A stretch of 6,779 nucleotides of DNA from Nitrospirae bacterium RBG_13_39_12. GTDB lineage: Bacteria > Nitrospirota > Thermodesulfovibrionia > Thermodesulfovibrionales > SM23-35. Made by a program: the position numbers and the translations under genes. How positions within the stretch are numbered: the stretch's first letter is position 1; the number at the start of each line of letters is the position of its first letter. The notes under the pieces are model-generated. The model worked only from the letters and a program-made list of their open reading frames with translations, was not told the origin of the DNA and searched no databases. Positions 5,676-6,779 of this stretch are shown here, one piece after another. Where the stretch lies: the NCBI GenBank assembly GCA_001805125.1, contig MHEF01000164.1:1-6779 (forward strand), in the 5' to 3' direction.

Positions 5676-6779
5676 AACCCACAGAATTACTGATTTCTTT
5701 AAAAAACTAATTGAAGGTTCCCCTTCAAAAGCAAGTGGTGTTCCGACTGCTTTCACCAAGCACGACCATATAATACGGTTATCTTTTATCATTCTATGCG
5801 CTTTCCTTGCTGCCCTGTCAGTTCAGGAAAATTTTGTTATTGAAGAAATAATTGGCGGTTTTTTTATCACCTGTCTGCTATTGTTCATTCTGTACAGAGA
5901 CATAATGAGATACAAGCCTGCCTATATAAAGAAATACAACATGTTACTGCTTCTCGGCCTGATGCTGATAAGCACACTATTGATAGGTAGATTTTTCGGT
6001 TACATGCTGCTGAATCTCGCTAAAGGGCTGGAGCTTGAAGCCTTAAACAGTGTTTTTTTCGGCATTCCTATTCCGGCAGGAGCAATGCTTGTTTCGCTAC
6101 TATTTGACTTCCACACCGCAATTACATTTTCCTTCGTAGTCAGCCTGCTCACCGGCCTGTGGCTCCATGACGCATCCTTCACAATATACGCTTTTGTTGG
6201 CAGTATCATCGCAGCCTTCAGTATCATAAGATGTAAAAAAAGATCATCTATTTTAAAAGGAGGGCTATTTGTAATTACAGCAAATGTCTTAACTGTAACA
6301 ATAGTGCTCCTTTTTAAAGGAATGCTTTTCACAGCTATGACACCACCTTCAATAATGTTTGCCATACTTGGAGGTATCGGTGTTACTGCAACCGTATCTG
6401 TGTTGCTACCCATCCTCGAATATTCATTTAAAGTTACTACTGACATTAGCCTTCTCGAACTTCTCGACCTCGATCAGCCGATAATGAAAACCCTTATGGT
6501 TACAGCACCCGGAACATATCATCATAGCGTCATAGTAGGGAATCTTGTAGAATCTGCTGCTGAGGCTGTAGGTGCAAATCCGCTTCTTGCGAGGGTAAGT
6601 GCCTATTACCATGATATCGGCAAAGTAAAAATGCCGGATTATTTTGTAGAGAACCAGAGCGGTTCAATCAGCAAGCATGAAAAACTAACACCGCATATGA
6701 GCAGTATGATAATAACTAACCATGTTAAGGAAGGGGTTGAACTTGCAAAGCAATACAAACTTCCAGAACCTGTTATCGA
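5650..6779 (+). CDS. 7TM-HD (HDIG) membrane phosphodiesterase, PgpH-like, 3' end beyond window
   Basis: The reading frame is open from ATG 5650 to the right edge (376 codons visible). Residues 1-40 are cytoplasmic and basic. Eight hydrophobic segments follow, near 41-58, 67-82, 98-116, 135-152, 156-172, 176-193, 204-227 and 234-256. The HD domain begins with SLLELLDLDQPIMK at 267-280 and then has APGTYHHS (H291, H292), YYHDIGK (H321, D322), KHEKLTPH (H343) and TNHVKEGVELA (H358), a full early set of metal ligands. PgpH homologues hydrolyse cyclic di-AMP; activity on another dinucleotide is possible here. The large extracellular domain that normally separates the first and second helices is absent: only about eight residues lie there. 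The start overlaps PhoH by 26 bases with only a weak GAGAG upstream, and an in-frame TGA at 5632 excludes earlier starts. ybeY commonly follows this gene. Confidence 0.88.
   Translation, partial: MKNGRQKIKTHRITDFFKKLIEGSPSKASGVPTAFTKHDHIIRLSFIILCAFLAALSVQENFVIEEIIGGFFITCLLLFILYRDIMRYKPAYIKKYNMLLLLGLMLISTLLIGRFFGYMLLNLAKGLELEALNSVFFGIPIPAGAMLVSLLFDFHTAITFSFVVSLLTGLWLHDASFTIYAFVGSIIAAFSIIRCKKRSSILKGGLFVITANVLTVTIVLLFKGMLFTAMTPPSIMFAILGGIGVTATVSVLLPILEYSFKVTTDISLLELLDLDQPIMKTLMVTAPGTYHHSVIVGNLVESAAEAVGANPLLARVSAYYHDIGKVKMPDYFVENQSGSISKHEKLTPHMSSMIITNHVKEGVELAKQYKLPEPVI

Noticed and set aside
6000..6612. Minus-strand open frames opposite the 7TM-HD gene
   Set aside because: The plus strand carries an unmistakable family there; the reverse frames are antisense shadows with no recognisable motifs. 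The same holds for reverse frames near 3208-3522, 4473-4706 and 5279-5792.
1..6779. CRISPR, transposon, tRNA, toxin-antitoxin or defence locus
   Set aside because: No direct repeat array, transposase motif, tRNA-like fold or small two-gene toxin module was seen; all long frames belong to housekeeping or envelope families.

Overview
The window is a compact, AT-rich, all-plus-strand bacterial chromosome segment. It carries a lone envelope gene and then what looks like one long operon running off the right edge. There is no mobile element, CRISPR array, tRNA or rRNA. A Gram-negative bacterium is suggested by three things: a peptidoglycan-acting SpoIID/LytB-type protein without sporulation genes, a membrane-anchored SPOR protein, and an ectodomain-less 7TM-HD protein beside PhoH. 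The mix of QueH, DUF2905, SpoIID, QueA, PhoH and 7TM-HD resembles arrangements I associate with Nitrospirota or Desulfobacterota-like lineages. That placement is an impression from gene content, not a computed result.

Layout: bases 1-75 may hold the last codons of an upstream gene. Bases 76-248 are a leader with a strong ribosome binding site. Bases 249-1208 encode a secreted or membrane protein with two TPR repeats, a proline-rich linker and a C-terminal multi-pass DUF5684-like domain. A 137-base gap follows, with two tandem TATAAT boxes directly before queH (1346-1891). Then come a small DUF2905 membrane protein (1905-2132), a SpoIID/LytB protein (2140-3129), queA (3116-4123), a SPOR-domain protein (4120-4713), a PhoH-family ATPase (about 4707-5675) and a 7TM-HD phosphodiesterase (5650 to the edge, incomplete). 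From queH onward every gene overlaps its neighbour or lies within 13 bases of it.

Two themes are interleaved. QueA and QueH catalyse the last two steps of queuosine synthesis on tRNA: QueA makes epoxyqueuosine and QueH reduces it to queuosine. The SpoIID-like and SPOR proteins are both expected to act on peptidoglycan, possibly on denuded glycan strands. PhoH and the 7TM-HD protein begin the widespread phoH / HD phosphodiesterase / ybeY neighbourhood; ybeY would be expected just beyond the right edge.

The most unusual points are these. The PhoH gene has a consensus Shine-Dalgarno but no ATG, GTG or TTG at the proper position. The queH promoter looks leaderless. The 7TM-HD protein has lost the usual extracellular domain between its first and second membrane helices. 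I see no clearly new defence or mobile system here.
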